Shown here: positions 46,696-58,976 of the stretch, in pieces | How positions within the stretch are numbered: the first letter of the stretch is position 1 | Layout: every line of letters starts with the position of its first letter | The notes under the pieces: model-generated | The model's database searches: none | Seen by the model: only the letters and a program-made list of their open reading frames with translations | Told to the model about the DNA's origin: nothing | Assembly: GCA_020746995.1 (NCBI GenBank) | Contig: JAGPXD010000001.1 | Span: forward strand, 6,200,001-6,264,000 | Direction of reading: 5' to 3' | Length of the DNA: 64,000 bases | Source of the DNA: Plectosphaerella cucumerina | Taxonomy: Eukaryota > Ascomycota > Sordariomycetes > Glomerellales > Plectosphaerellaceae | Made by a program: the position numbers and the translations under genes

Positions 46696-49600
46696 CTAAG
46701 CGAAGAGCTTCAGCCCGCTGCCGTGCTTTCCAATCTCGCAGACCTCGCACACCCGGCAGACGGACCCCTTGTACTTGCTGTGGTACTTGGAGCCGTCAAA
46801 GGCGCACTCCTCGTGCGCGGTGCCGCTGTAGATTGGCGTGAGACTCGCTGCGCAGATCTCGAACTCGGCGAACTGGTCAAACTCAATTTCGATGGCGTCG
46901 TTGGGGTTGCGCTCGCACTGAGCCTTGATTCTCTTGGCCTGTGGAAATGTGTTAGTGGTGTTCAGTGAGAAAGGGCGGGTGGGGATGGCTCACGTTCTCC
47001 AGGATCTTTGCTGCGCCGCCGTTGGCAATGATCCTGTTGGCAAAGCTGAGGGCCGAGTTGTAGTTCTTGTTCTTCACGGCAAGCTGCATGGCCGTGAGGA
47101 GGGCCAGCTGCCTGTGAGGAACCTCGATCTTGGGGATGGTGAAGTATGCCGAGAGCTCGAGGCTGCGTTTCAGCTTGGCGGGATCCTGTGCGATGACATC
47201 CGGAGCGCCCAGCGCTCTCCTGCTGAGTTCCACGGACATGGCGACGGCGTACTCGCTGGCTGACGTGATCAGCTTCTTGGCCTCGGCAACCTCGCTGTCG
47301 CTGGAGACGGCGTTGACCAGGATGGCGTGCAGGATGCCCTTGAAGATCTTGTAACCGTCCTCGAGCTTGTTGGCACGCATGGTATCGTAGCCCTTTTGCA
47401 GGTCGTTCGTCGCGAGGTACTCGAGATCCCGGGGAATGATGGGGAGAACCTTGCGAGGATCCGTCTCGTCCAGCGTCCTCCGGACGTAGTTGACCAGGGG
47501 AGGGAGACCTGCCGAGGCGGGCAGGTAGGTCTTCGTGGCCTGGTTGATCTCCAGGAAGCGAGCCTTCAGGGGTGCGAAGTTGACAGCGCCGACCTGCCTG
47601 TTGAGGAGGTTCATAGCAGTCTCGAAGGAGCCGCCAGCGACGTGGTCCGCGGCTAACGGCGAGTTGCGAGCCCAAAGGTCGGCCTCACTGCTGCCAGCAC
47701 CGCCGGCATCGGCAGTCTCGACGTTAACGAAGTCGCCCTCAATCTCAGGAACATCGTCGTCGCCCATATCCCAGCCAGCGGCGTCCTCCTCGTCGTCGAC
47801 TTCAATAAGGTTGGCACCCTTCTTGGCTGAAACGCCTTCATCGGCACCGGCCTCGAAGCCGTTCGCTGCTTCCGGCGTGTCCTCGAGGGACAGACCCTCG
47901 ACCTGGCCGAGCAGGGCCTTCTCGAAGATGGACTGCGAGGTGGCCTTGGTAGGCCAGTTGGCCTTGTGGGTGGGAACGACGGGCTTGGGCGGCGTCAGGG
48001 GCTCTCCAATGGTGGGCATGGTCAGCTGGTCCTCCGTGAGGCCGGTAGCCTCCAGGATGTTCTGGCACTCCTCGTCCAGACCGTGTGACTTGGCAGTCAT
48101 GTAGGCCAGGGGGTCTAGAGGGGTTAGTAATCGGGCAGGAAGCAAGTCGCTGGCGCGAAAGACTTACAGAGGTCAATTTCCTTGAACATCTGGATCCTGT
48201 CCTCAACCTCGCCGAGGTAGACGGCGTTCTGGAAGCGGGAGGTGAAGTCGCCACGGTGCTCGGCGATCTTGGCCATCCTCGCCAGCTTGGAGTGGTCGCC
48301 GGTAGACAGGTACAGGAAGGAGAGCTTGTCGAACTGCTTCAGCTTCTGGTAGCACATCTCGACGACCTGGTGGTTGCCGTGGGCGAGAGCCTCAGAGCTG
48401 AGCCTGGACCACAGCTGGGGGCGGTCAAGTTCCTTGGCCATCTCAACAGCGACCTCGAGGTTGCCGCACTCGATAGCGAGCTCGAAGCGGGTGGTAGGAT
48501 CCTGGACGAACTGGAGCGCAATCTCGGGGTAGCCCTTCTTCTGGAGGTAGGAGATGATGGACTGGCCGACGAGGCTGGAGGTGCGGATGATGTGAAGCAT
48601 CTCCTCGTAGTTCCTCTTGACAAGAGCGAGCTTGAAGCGATACTCGGTGGGGTCGATGGTCAGAATCTTGGGCTTGGCCGCCCTGTCCAAGCAGTAAACG
48701 TTGCGACCCTTGACGCGGACCAGGTAAACGGTCTGGTCGAGGGTGCGGACGATTCCGTTGTCTCCGTTCATCAAGGTGTACTTGATGTGGTTCAGGGTGG
48801 AGTAGAGCAGAACACCAGCATCGTCCCAGGTAGCGCTCTTGATCCTAATCGTCTCGTGGAGAGTGCTGACCTGCTCGAGGCCCTTGGTGATAATGGTCAC
48901 GTTGTGCTTGCTCAGGAGAGCGGCGTAGAGGCCGTCGTTCGACCAAACAACGTACTTGACGCCCGCGACGGCGAGTTCCGCCAGGCTCTTCTTCTGCTGG
49001 ATATCGAAGAGGTGCACGTGGGTCGGGGTGATGATGAGCAGGTTGCCCGTGCCGCCGAAGTAGATATCGGTGGTTCCGACCGGGGGCTTGATGGTGCGGG
49101 TGGTGTTGTTGGCCAGATCCTTGATGTCGATCGTCTGAGCGGCGGTGTTGAGGACAGCGAAGCGGTTGCGCGCGACGAAGATGGCCGAGTTACCCTGGCC
49201 ACGCTTCGACTCGGTAGGCTCGATGCCGCCCGATCCGTCACGGGGGAGGGTGACGAGCTCGTATGAACCGTTGTCGGTGGTGGCGGTGACCAGGACGGAG
49301 CGCTCGGCAGGGTTGTACGAGATGGTGCGGGGAGGCGACCACGGGCTGCCGAACTTCTTCAACGACAGGAGCGTCGGGCTGTCGAGGTTCTTCATGAAGT
49401 CGTAGGACTTGACGTGTTTCTCCTTGGTGATGTAGAAGAGGTTGTTCTGGTACACGGCAGAAGCAGGCCTCTCGCGCTCGAGCTTGAAGACCATGACACC
49501 GTTGTCATGACCGGCGGCGAACAGGTTGATCTCGGGATGCGCAGCAATGACCCAGAACCTGTCGTTCTCGCGCTTGAAGGTCTGCACGGCAGTCCTCTTG

Positions 49601-50637
49601 TTCAGGTCCCAGACGCGAACAGTCTTGTCCTCGCCGACGGAGAGGATCAGGTCCTGGTGCGGGTGGAACAGGCAGCCGGATGCGTTCTGGAAGTGACCGC
49701 GGCAGGTATCGACCTCCCAGGCCTTGGTCTCGCTCATGCGCCACAGCTTGACGAGGCGGTCGTCGCCGGCGGAGACGATCAGAGGCATGGTAGGGTGAAA
49801 GGCGACCCAGTTGACACCACGATCGTGGCCCTCGAGGACGAACTTGACGACGGCGTCAGTGTTACCGAACATGTCGGCCTGGTTCTGGTTCGAGCGAGCG
49901 ACCTGATCTTCGAAGGTCATGGATGTCGGGGCCGAGTGCTTCTTGCGGAGTCCGGAGATGTCCCAGACACGGACGGACTGATCGAGAGACGCGGAGACGA
50001 CGAGGTCCTCCTTTGGGTGGAACTGGGCGCACATGGCGTAGTGGTTGTGGCCAGTCATGGTGCAGACTAGATTTCACACTGTCAGTATCTTGGCCCCTGG
50101 GGGCGCGGTATCGGGACATGGCGTACTCAGCGAGCGGTTTTGCCAGTTCCATATCCTGATGGTCTGGTCATCCGACGATGACAGAATCCAGGGCAGCTCG
50201 TGATGGAAGAAAACGGTTCGGACATAGTCGAGGTGGCCATTCAGGGTGAACAGGCATCGTCGTGTCTGGTAGGACCAGACCTTGATCTTGTAGTCGTCGC
50301 CGCCGGAGACGAAGAGGGGCTGGGTTCGGTGGAAGTCGATTCCGCGCACAGGGCCGTCGTGTTCCTCGAAACGATCAATCAGGGTACCCATGCGGTAGTC
50401 CCAAAGCTGGATGGTGGACGAGTGAAGGGCGACGAGAATCCATGGCCTGCGAAAGCTATGTCAGCAGGGATGCAAGCAGCACCGGTGAGGCTCGGAGCTG
50501 ACCTCTTCGGGTGGAACGCGATGCCCTTGGCGCGCGAGGACTTTGACTCGAACTGAGAACCGTCAGCAGTTGATGCGAGAGTCTGGAAGCTCTCTGTGGC
50601 GGACCTTGGTCAGCATGTTGTTGCCGGGGGTCGACAT
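46696..50637 (-). CDS. COP1: coatomer (COPI) subunit alpha
   Basis: Alpha-COP is the largest subunit of the COPI coat on Golgi-to-ER and intra-Golgi vesicles. It binds KKxx cargo signals through its N-terminal propeller. Six exons fit (50637..50605, 50552..50503, 50446..50127, 50066..48168, 48114..46994, 46938..46696): 3,666 bases, 1,221 residues, the usual length, with all phases matching. The short first exon codes MSTPGNNMLTK and joins to FESKSSRAKGIAFHPKRPWI, the start of the first WD40 propeller. Repeats such as GHNHYAMCAQFHP, GHDRGVNWVAFHP and VGEDKTVRVWDLNKR follow. The C-terminal region carries an acidic loop (EVDDEEDAAGWDMGDDD) and ends CRVCEVCEIGKHGSG. Identification is certain; the first two small exons are the least supported. 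Confidence 0.97.
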
Positions 50638-51376
50638 TCTTGCGGTGGGGGTGAAGCCGCAGCTTCGAGCATCCGGCGATTGGGTTGGTGTGTCGACCTC
50701 AGGCCGGGATGGAGGCAGGTAGCTCCGGTGTTGGCAATTCGGCAGGAGCTGGAGCGAGGACGGTCGCACGTCTGGGATGCGGCGGCGAGGATGGAGTTGG
50801 GAGGATGGGGGAGGGAGTTGCTGGCCGGGCAGGCTTCAATCGTGGAGCAGGAGGAAAGGCCACTGTTCGCCTGGAGGATGTTGTCTCGGCCCCTTAGCAG
50901 CAATTCCGCTTCGTGGCCATCTGCGAAGTGTGGGTAGCTGGGTGGGTCCCGCCCCGTGCGCCGTGACGAAGGGACGCTTCAGCGTTAATCCGATTCCGAG
51001 GCCACGTTTCGCTCACCGCCCGCGTCCCTTCACTCGTGGTGCCCCTCAATTGAGCTCCCGTGATTCTGCCGCAGACCCCTGGAGCGGGACATGCGCTATG
51101 CCGTATCTGAACAGCTCTTTCTGCAAAGGTGTTCAGAAGACACCATTGAGGCGATGTTCAACGACGCTTTGTCGATTTTCTTGCTGTTGCGACTTTGAGC
51201 TTGCAACGAAGCAGTAGATTTGTTTTCTCTCCAATCACAATCACATACTCAGCCAGGCTCTGCTGGTCCGTCCATACCTTCTTCGCCAAATTGGCCTATA
51301 CCACCGAGTGACATACCACCAGCAACACGCGCAGCACGAGGGGCAACCTCGAAGCCCGCCGCACCCCTCGGCCAAC
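50638..51376. promoter_or_regulatory. divergent promoter shared by alpha-COP and UGGT
   Basis: 739 bases separate the two divergent start codons. A CCAAT pentamer lies at about 51232, 145 bases upstream of the UGGT start. No unfolded-protein-response element could be identified with confidence. Short frames in this stretch look like chance. Confidence 0.55.
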
Positions 51377-54300
51377 ATGTTGCGCCTTTCTCAATTACCC
51401 CTGGGGCTGGCCCTCACGATACTCGCTGCAGTCAATGTCTCGGCTGTGCCATCGGTCAACGTGGGCATGAAGGCTGCCTTCCCTGCCGGGCCCTACCTGC
51501 TTGAACTTCTGTACGTGGTGAAACTGGAATGATTTGAGTGACGAAGCTGACGCGCGAGGTGATGCAGAGAGACGGCTGCCGGCGAAAACGCTTCCTCGTA
51601 CTTCCCTCTTCTCGACAGAGTTGCCGACGGCTACTTCAAGCAAGCGACGACAGACAAAGCGTTGTACGAAAGGTTCCTCGAGGTCCTGCAGGAAGATGGG
51701 CACATCACCAATACCGAAGCCCTGTCCACATTCAAACTGTCATTGTCGACGAGATCCTCGGCACCTCGGATCGAGGCACACTACCAATACTATGAGACGG
51801 CGGCCGAGTCCCAAGGCGCGAAGAAGGATTGCGAGCTTTGGGTGCACCTTGGAGGGCAGCAGTTCTGCTCTCCTACTCTCCAGGACGGCCACAACACCAA
51901 GGCGAATGCCGTCAAGGACCTCCCATTTGACAGGGCGCTAGGCGCTGGTGCCGAAGCTGTCCTCTACGCAGACCCAGCGTCATCGGATTTTCGCGCCTTT
52001 CACAAGGCTCTGTCGGAAAAGGCCGCCAAGGGCGAAGTTACCTACAAGCTCCGATACCGTAGGCCTTCCGGGGGTGTTGCTGAGCCCCTGCCTATCAGTG
52101 GATATGGAGTCGAGCTCGCTCTGAAGAGGACTGATTACATCGTCATTGACGATCGGGAGGCCCAGGCCCAGGACTCCCAGAAGCCCATCGCCGCGGAGGT
52201 GGACCTCGACGAGGAAGAAGAGGTGAAGGACCTGAAGCCCCTATCCACCTCGGAGCTCTCCTCACTTGGCCTCAAGGCTGCATCGTTCATCATGCAGAGT
52301 CAGAACCCGCTGGACGCGCTGGTCAAGCTGACGCAGGACCTGCCCAAGTTCTCTGCGTCAATTGCTGCGCATGACGTGTCTGAGGACTTCGAAAAGGAAC
52401 ACAAGCTCAACCGAGAGCATATGGTGCCCAGTGGGACCAACGTTCTGTGGATGAATGGCATCCAGCTTATTGAGCGCCAGATTCAGCCCTACACGCTCCT
52501 CGATATGCTGCGCAAGGAGAGGAGGCTCATCGACGGGGTGCGTGAGCTTGGCTTGACCGGCAAACAGGCCGTATCTCTCCTGGCCCACGAAAAGGTATCG
52601 GCTAAGTCCGATGACGAGCCCATGCGCTTCGACTGGCGAGACTCGAGAGAAGATGGACGTGTCATCATGTGGCTCAACGATCTGGAGAATGACGAGGGCT
52701 ACGCCCACTACCCTACGGAACTCACCGCGGTATGTTCCGTTATCAGAGGCGTGCGTGTGTCGGTCACTAACGCGTGCGTAGCTGCTGCAACGGGGCTACC
52801 CCGGTCAGATGCCCGGGATCCGGCGGAACATCTTCCACCTCGTGGTTCCCGTCGACATGACCCTGCCTGCGGACATTAGTGTTGTCGCAAACCTGTACCA
52901 GTTCGTCAAGCGGGCCCTCCCGATCCGCTTCGGCCTTGTTCCCATCACACCGACGGCCGAGAAAGCCAAGCAGGCCAAGGTCGTGTACCATCTGTTTGAG
53001 AACTACGGAGTCGAGGCTGCCACGACGTACCTTCAAACCTCTCTGAGCGAGAAGCTTACGGATGAGCCGGACCAAGAACTGTTCGACCAGGTCGTTGCGG
53101 CGTCGGAGCTCCTGCCCGACTCTGCTGCTGCCACCTTGAGCGAGGTCTTGGGATCCGAGGAGAAGGAAAGCCAGGTCAAGCTGTCCCAGAAATGGGTCAC
53201 CCGGTTGAACGCGGCCACAGAGATCCCCACAGTCTTCGTCAACGGTCTCCCGACACCTCGTGATCGCAACTGGATGCAGACAATGAGCATGCAGGTCTCC
53301 CGGGATCTGCAGAGCGTCCAGCAGGGCGTTTATATGGGCCTCATTACCGAAGATGATTGGATTCCAGGCCGCTTCCTCGAGGGTGCCGCTCTTCGGCGAA
53401 GCGAGTACATCTATCCCGACAGCGACAAGTCACTGAAGATTCTCAACGTCAACAAGGTCTACAGCGAGCACCATGACCTCCTGTCCCAGGTTCCTTTCGT
53501 CCAGGCGTATGTTGACGCGACCAAGGAGACCTGGGGTGCGCTCACCGTTGTCGTGGACCTGACGACGACTGTTGGCAAGGACATTCTCCTCTCCGCGCTG
53601 ACCTTCCAGCGTGACAGCCCTGGCGTCCGTCTGGACGTTGTGCACAACCCAGAGGCTGCTTCGTCTGCGGGTACCATTAACCGTGCTCTCAGCAAGGTTG
53701 ACCTTACCGAGATCCAGGATGTTGCCGCGCTTCAGAAGATCCTCGACTCTGCCGATGGAGCCTCTGACGATGTCTTCGCCGCGAGCCTGACTTCATTCCT
53801 GACGGCCACCACGATTGCTGCCGGATCCAACGTCCTCATCCTCAACGGCAGGGTCATTGGGCCAATTACCGATCTCTTTGATGACGAAGATTTCCACCAG
53901 TTCTTTGAGTTTGAGCAGAGCTCCCGCATCCTTCCCGTGTACGACGCGCTCACGGAGCTTGGACTCGGCGACAAGCTCTCTGGCCCTTTGGCTGCGGCCA
54001 AGCTCACCTCCATTACGGCACTGTCCATGATCTCGGATCTCCCCGAGGGTATCTTCGAGTCCGCTCCGACGTCCCGGCTGGGGGCCTTTGATGACCTGGA
54101 GCACACGCACACTGCGATCGAGGTGGGCGACGTGGCCACGGCCAGCATCCAGCTCGTGGGAATGCTCAACCCCGTCAGCGAGCAGGGCCAGCGATGGGCA
54201 CCCATCATCAAGGTCCTCTCCGAGCTCGACGGCGTCTACCTCAAGCTCTTCCTGAACCCGCGGGAGAAGATCGAGGAGCTACCTGTCAAGAGGTTCTTCC

Positions 54301-55940
54301 GCTACGTGCTGGAGTCCGCCCCATCTTTCGACGAGAACGGCAAGGTGCGGGCCGTGGGGGCGAGCTTCAAGGGTCTGCCCTCGGAGGCTCTCCTTACGGC
54401 AGGCATGAACATCCCGCCTGCCTGGCTCGTGGCTCCGAAGATCTCGCCGCATGACCTGGACAACATCAAGCTGAGCTCGGTCAAGGGTGACGTGGAGGCC
54501 ACGTACGAGCTGGAGCACATTCTCATCGAGGGCCACTCCCGCGAGGAGCCTGCTGGGTCGCCGCCCCGCGGTGCGCAGGTGGTGCTGGCGACGGAGACGG
54601 AACCTCTCCTGGCTGACACGATCATCATGTCCAACCTGGGCTACTTCCAGTTTAAGGCAAACCCTGGCTACTACAACATCAGGCTCAAGGAGGGAAGGAC
54701 GACAGAGATCTACGAGCTGAAGAGCGTCGGGGCCAAGGGCTATTCGGCCGTCGCGGGTGACGAAGGTACCGAGACGGTGCTGATGGACTTCCAGGGCACG
54801 ACGCTGTACCCGAGGCTGCACCGCAAGCCGGGACAGGAGACAGCCGACGTGCTCGGAGAGCCTGAGGAAAAGGAGGAAGACGGTCTACTGTCCCAGGGCA
54901 TCAAGTTCGCCGGCGGATTGTTCGGCGGCGGCAGCACCAAGTCAGTGTCGGACGAGGAGCACGCCGAGATCAACGTCTTCTCGGTGGCGTCGGGCCACCT
55001 ATACGAGCGCATGCTGAACATCATGATGGCGTCGGTGATGAAGAACACCAAGCACACGGTCAAGTTCTGGTTCCTGGAGCAGTTCCTGTCACCGTCGTTC
55101 AAGGACTTCATCCCCCACATGGCGGCGGAGTACGGGTTCAAGTACGAAATGGTGGCGTTCAAGTGGCCGCACTGGCTTCGGGCACAGAAGGAGAAGCAGC
55201 GCGAGATCTGGGGGTACAAGATCCTGTTCCTGGACGTGCTCTTCCCGCTGTCGCTGGACAAGGTCATCTTCGTGGATGCTGACCAGATTGTGCGGACGGA
55301 CTTGATGGACCTGGTGCAGCATGACCTCGAGGGTAAGCCGTACGGGTTCACGCCCATGTGCGACTCTCGGACGGAGATGGAAGGCTTCCGCTTCTGGAAG
55401 CAGGGGTACTGGCGCAACTACCTCAAGGGTTTGCCGTACCACATCTCGGCGCTGTACGTGGTGGACCTGGGTCGGTTCCGGGAGCTGGCGGCCGGCGACC
55501 GGCTGCGACAGACATACCACGCGCTCTCGCAAGACCCCAACTCGTTGGCCAACCTCGACCAGGACCTGCCGAACCACATGCAGTTCTCGATTCCGATCCA
55601 CAGCCTGCCGCAGGAGTGGCTGTGGTGCGAGACGTGGTGCAGCGACGAGTCGCAGGCGGAGGCGCGCACGATCGACCTTTGCAACAACCCGCAGACCAAG
55701 GAGCCCAAGCTGGACAGGGCGCGGAGGCAGGTGCCGGAGTGGACAGTGTACGATGACGAGATTGCGGCGCTGGACCGGCGGCGGCGGGGGCTCCCGGCGG
55801 ACGGCAAGCAAGAAGCGGCTGTGCAGGAGGAGGAGCAGAAGAGCGTGGCGGCCGAGGAAGCGGAGAAGAAGAACCCGAAGAGCAGGAACTGGGAGGAGAA
55901 GCCGTCGGCCGAGGCAACGCACAAGAAGGACGAGCTGTAG
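51377..55940 (+). CDS. UGGT: UDP-glucose:glycoprotein glucosyltransferase (UGGT, GT24)
   Basis: This ER-lumenal folding sensor adds one glucose from UDP-glucose to N-glycans of misfolded glycoproteins so that calnexin can rebind them. Exons 51377..51510, 51568..52729 and 52782..55940 join in phase 2 then 0 to 1,484 residues, the usual length. MLRLSQLPLGLALTILAAVN is a signal peptide, the mature part begins near VPSVNVGMKAAFP, and the C-terminus ends KKDEL, an ER-retrieval signal. The long N-terminal part contains thioredoxin-like folds. The C-terminal GT24 domain (about 1170-1450) has INVFSVASGHLYERML, the DxD-type FVDADQIVRTDL (Asp at about residue 1264 and 1266) and YCDSRTEMEGFRFWKQGYW-like sequence (here MCDSRTEMEGFRFWKQGYW). 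All family blocks are intact. Confidence 0.97.
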
Positions 55941-57364
55941 GGGCAGTATGGGACGGAGCGTTGGTGTGAGTGTTCAGGGGTGAAGGAGGAGGGGGCGGCT
56001 GGGCCGAGGCTCGCATTCGAGACGGCCTGGGCCTGGGTAGGGACGAACTCTGACGTCGATCAGCTTTCCTCCGAGGTCCACAAATAGACACACTGCTCAA
56101 GGTGAAGCAACCTAAACGAGCAAGCATAAAACTGCGACGACGACTGACAGGCTGGCGGGTAAGGGGAGGGTGAGAGGGGGGAGGGAGACGTGGGGCCTCG
56201 GAGCACTGCAGTGGCTCAGCCGCGCAATGCAGGCGGGTTCAACGTGTGGCCCAGGCATTGATTGAGGCTCGGGACTGGGAGTCAGGGGTGATATTGTCGA
56301 CAGGGGGCGCGGCTACGCGGACTCGAAGCCCCTTGGGACTGACGGACGTGACGCTCATCGTGGATGGAAGCAAGTGCCGGGACTAAGCTTCTAGGGGGCG
56401 AGGCCAGGCCGCCAATGGAGGGTTCGCAATTGACAACGGGACAGGGATGAGGGTGTTGGAGAGTCGTGCACTTCATATCGAAGTCCGAGGTGACCCTCCA
56501 AGGTTTCCCTCCCACATCCCGAGCCCTGCGCAGATACCACTGCTTGGCAATGGCGCTTCGGGCCCGGGGGCCCGGAGCCCGCGATTTACCCCGATTCATT
56601 CAAGATGTGCATTGCATTTTTCTCTGCGGCGGGAGCGTTGAAGCGCACGGTCTTGTTGATTGGTTATTCTGACTCGGCTTGAGCCTTTCTCCCCGGAGAA
56701 CACACATGAAGACATAAGGTTTGACTGCGTGCAGAGACTGCCTGGCCCAGGGGACCCTCTCCTCGAGAAGAGGACAATCTCAACGTTCTTCCACATGTGG
56801 ACGCGGGCCCGTGATGGTTTGTTTCACCTGCCATCCGATTGGGCCCTAGGGGGTTGAGGCCATCTCGGGCTGCGCCGGCCGGGGCCCTGTTGCAGTGCTG
56901 CTGGGGTGCGGCCCCTCCGCATTTTCTCTCGTTCACCTCGGATCCCCCCCACTTCTGCCTCGCGGCATCAACGCAAGGCCAGAGAGCCTCATCGCCACAC
57001 CACAGGAAAGGATGGGGAAAAAGGGAGACGACCGCTCTTCAACACCCCCTGGCTACCGCGGTTCGTCGAGATGAGTCGTGCGCAGCACTTACGTCAAGGC
57101 ACGACGCGGCAAGGCCGAGCCCCCTTGATGAAGCTTGGATGTCAGGAGAAAGATGGAGTTTGTACGAGGATAGATTGTTCGAGGGAGAGGGAGATGGAGG
57201 GGATATAAGGAGCTTCAAGATCCCGTCGACAGAGAGTTGAAGGATCACCACCAGTCACCTGCAACAGCTTCACCACTGTAGCAAACCACCTTCGCTCTTC
57301 TCTCCCACATCTCTTACATTCTTTCACACATTCACTTGCAACTCGCAGACACCAAACAAACAAG
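55941..57364. other. intergenic (1.4 kb)
   Basis: 3' flank of UGGT and promoter of the dioxygenase gene. The last 100 bases before 57365 are C/A/T-rich with CACTTGCAACTC-like leader composition. No gene or RNA recognised. Confidence 0.5.
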
Positions 57365-58647
57365 ATGCGCTTCTCCGGCCCCGTCGCCCTGGCTCTGGCC
57401 ACTCTCTCCTCCAACGTCGCCGCTCACCCGGGCCACGACCTGACCGAGGAGATTGCTGAGCGCCGCGCCTTCCTGGGCTCGATCAAGCGCGCCTCGCTCG
57501 ACCACTGCGCCGACAAGCTCAAGGCCCGCGGCGTCCACGACCGCAACATCCGCCGCCGCGCCGGCGCCGTCGAGAACGCCCGCAAGAGGCGTAAGTTTCC
57601 TTTTTCTTCTTCTCTGATCTCAACTCAGCTAACACTTGACTGCAAGTCAACATCAAGAAGCGCGACCTCGCCACCGTCCTCGCCACCAGCCACGACAAGT
57701 CCGACCTCGGCTACACCACAAACACCGACGCCGCCACCCTCTTCAGCTCCCAGAACTCGTGCGTCCTCACCCCCGAGGTCACCCAGGGCCCCTACTACGT
57801 CGCCGGCGAGTACGTCCGCCGCAACATCATCGAGGACCAGGAGGGTGTCAACATTGTGCTCGACTACCAGGTCATCGACGTCGATACCTGTGAGCCCGTC
57901 CCCGACGTCTACCTCGAGATGTGGCACTGCAACTCCACCGGCGTCTACTCCGGCATCGTCGCCAGCGGCAACGGCGACTCTTCCGACGAGACCAACATTG
58001 ACAACACCTGGCTCCGCGGCATCCAGCCCACCGACTCCGATGGTGTTGCTCAGTTCGAGTCCATCTTCCCCGGCCACTACACGAGCCGTGCTACGCACAT
58101 TCACCTGATGGCACACACTAATGCCACCCTCCTTGCCAACCAGACCCTCGGCTCCGACAACTACGCCAGCCACGTCGGCCAGACCTTCTTCGACCAGGAC
58201 CTCATCACCGAGGTCGAGAAGGTCGCTCCTTACTCGACCAACACCCAGGAACTCACCACTAACGCCGAAGACTCCATCATGGCCGAGGAGGCCGCTACCG
58301 AGGGCGTCGATCCCGTCATGGAGTTCACCCTCCTCGGTGACACCGTCGCCGACGGCCTCTTCGCCTGGCTCGCCTTCGGAATCAACGTCACCGCCAGCTC
58401 GACCATCACCCCCGCCGCCTTCCTCTACGCCGAAGGCGGCGTCGCCAACTCGGCCTCCGGCGGCGGCATGGGCGGCGGTGGCGGCTCTCCCCCCAACGGC
58501 ACTTTCCCGGGCGGCACTCCCCCCAGCGGCGCCGGCGGTCCTCCCAGCGACGAGGCCGAGGCAGCCGCCACCAGCAGCGCCGTCCTTGCCGACCCCACGA
58601 CCCTTGTTACCAGCACGGCTTCGGCGTCGACCCGCGCCTCTTGTTAG
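57365..58647 (+). CDS. secreted intradiol ring-cleavage dioxygenase-like protein
   Basis: Exons 57365..57590 and 57647..58647 (GTAAGT..GCAAG, phase 1) give 408 residues. MRFSGPVALALATLSSNVAA is a signal peptide, followed by HPGH at the predicted mature start. The core resembles intradiol (catechol-type) dioxygenases that use non-haem Fe(III): VTQGPYYVAGEYVRRNI, VDTCEPVPDVYLEMWHCN, GVYSG, then FPGHYTSRATHIHLMAHTN. The Tyr/Tyr/His/His iron-ligand pattern is visible in the last two motifs. The C-terminal tail is Gly/Pro then Ser/Thr-rich (GGGGGSPPNGTFPGGTPPSG), possibly a spacer for wall attachment. Extracellular forms are widespread in fungi that meet lignin or plant phenolics. The substrate is not known, and intracellular ring-cleavage pathways need not apply. 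Confidence 0.9.
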
Positions 58648-58976
58648 TAGACACCACATCACTCCCCCGGGCGGCTGGACAGGATGCTGAGACTTCTTTT
58701 TCTCTGTTGCAGACGGACTGCTTGCTCTGGGGCAGTTGGCTTCTATGTGTTTTGCCATTGCGGCGGCACTGACCGTGCTTCGGTCATAAAGTGTTGGGGG
58801 GACGAGGATTGGGTTGTGCATATCTTTCATTTGTCTGCGGTTTTGTATTTGTGTATACATGTGTTTTCAATATACCACGGTGGCCACCATACCTTCATCG
58901 CCTTGCACGACTTAGTGATGACCGTTAACAGACTGCATCATTGACTATCCTCCCAACAAGACTTTCTGCCAACGAC
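58648..58976. other. intergenic between convergent genes
   Basis: 329 bases of 3' flanks between the dioxygenase and the Dal5-type transporter. Nothing recognised. Confidence 0.5.

Noticed and set aside
48085..49266. 393-codon frame opposite alpha-COP, plus strand
   Set aside because: Shadow of a highly conserved minus-strand exon; acidic low-complexity reading with no domain.
57625..58860. 411-codon frame opposite the dioxygenase gene, minus strand
   Set aside because: Gly/Val/Ala-rich shadow of the dioxygenase exon 2, which has signal peptide and iron-ligand motifs.
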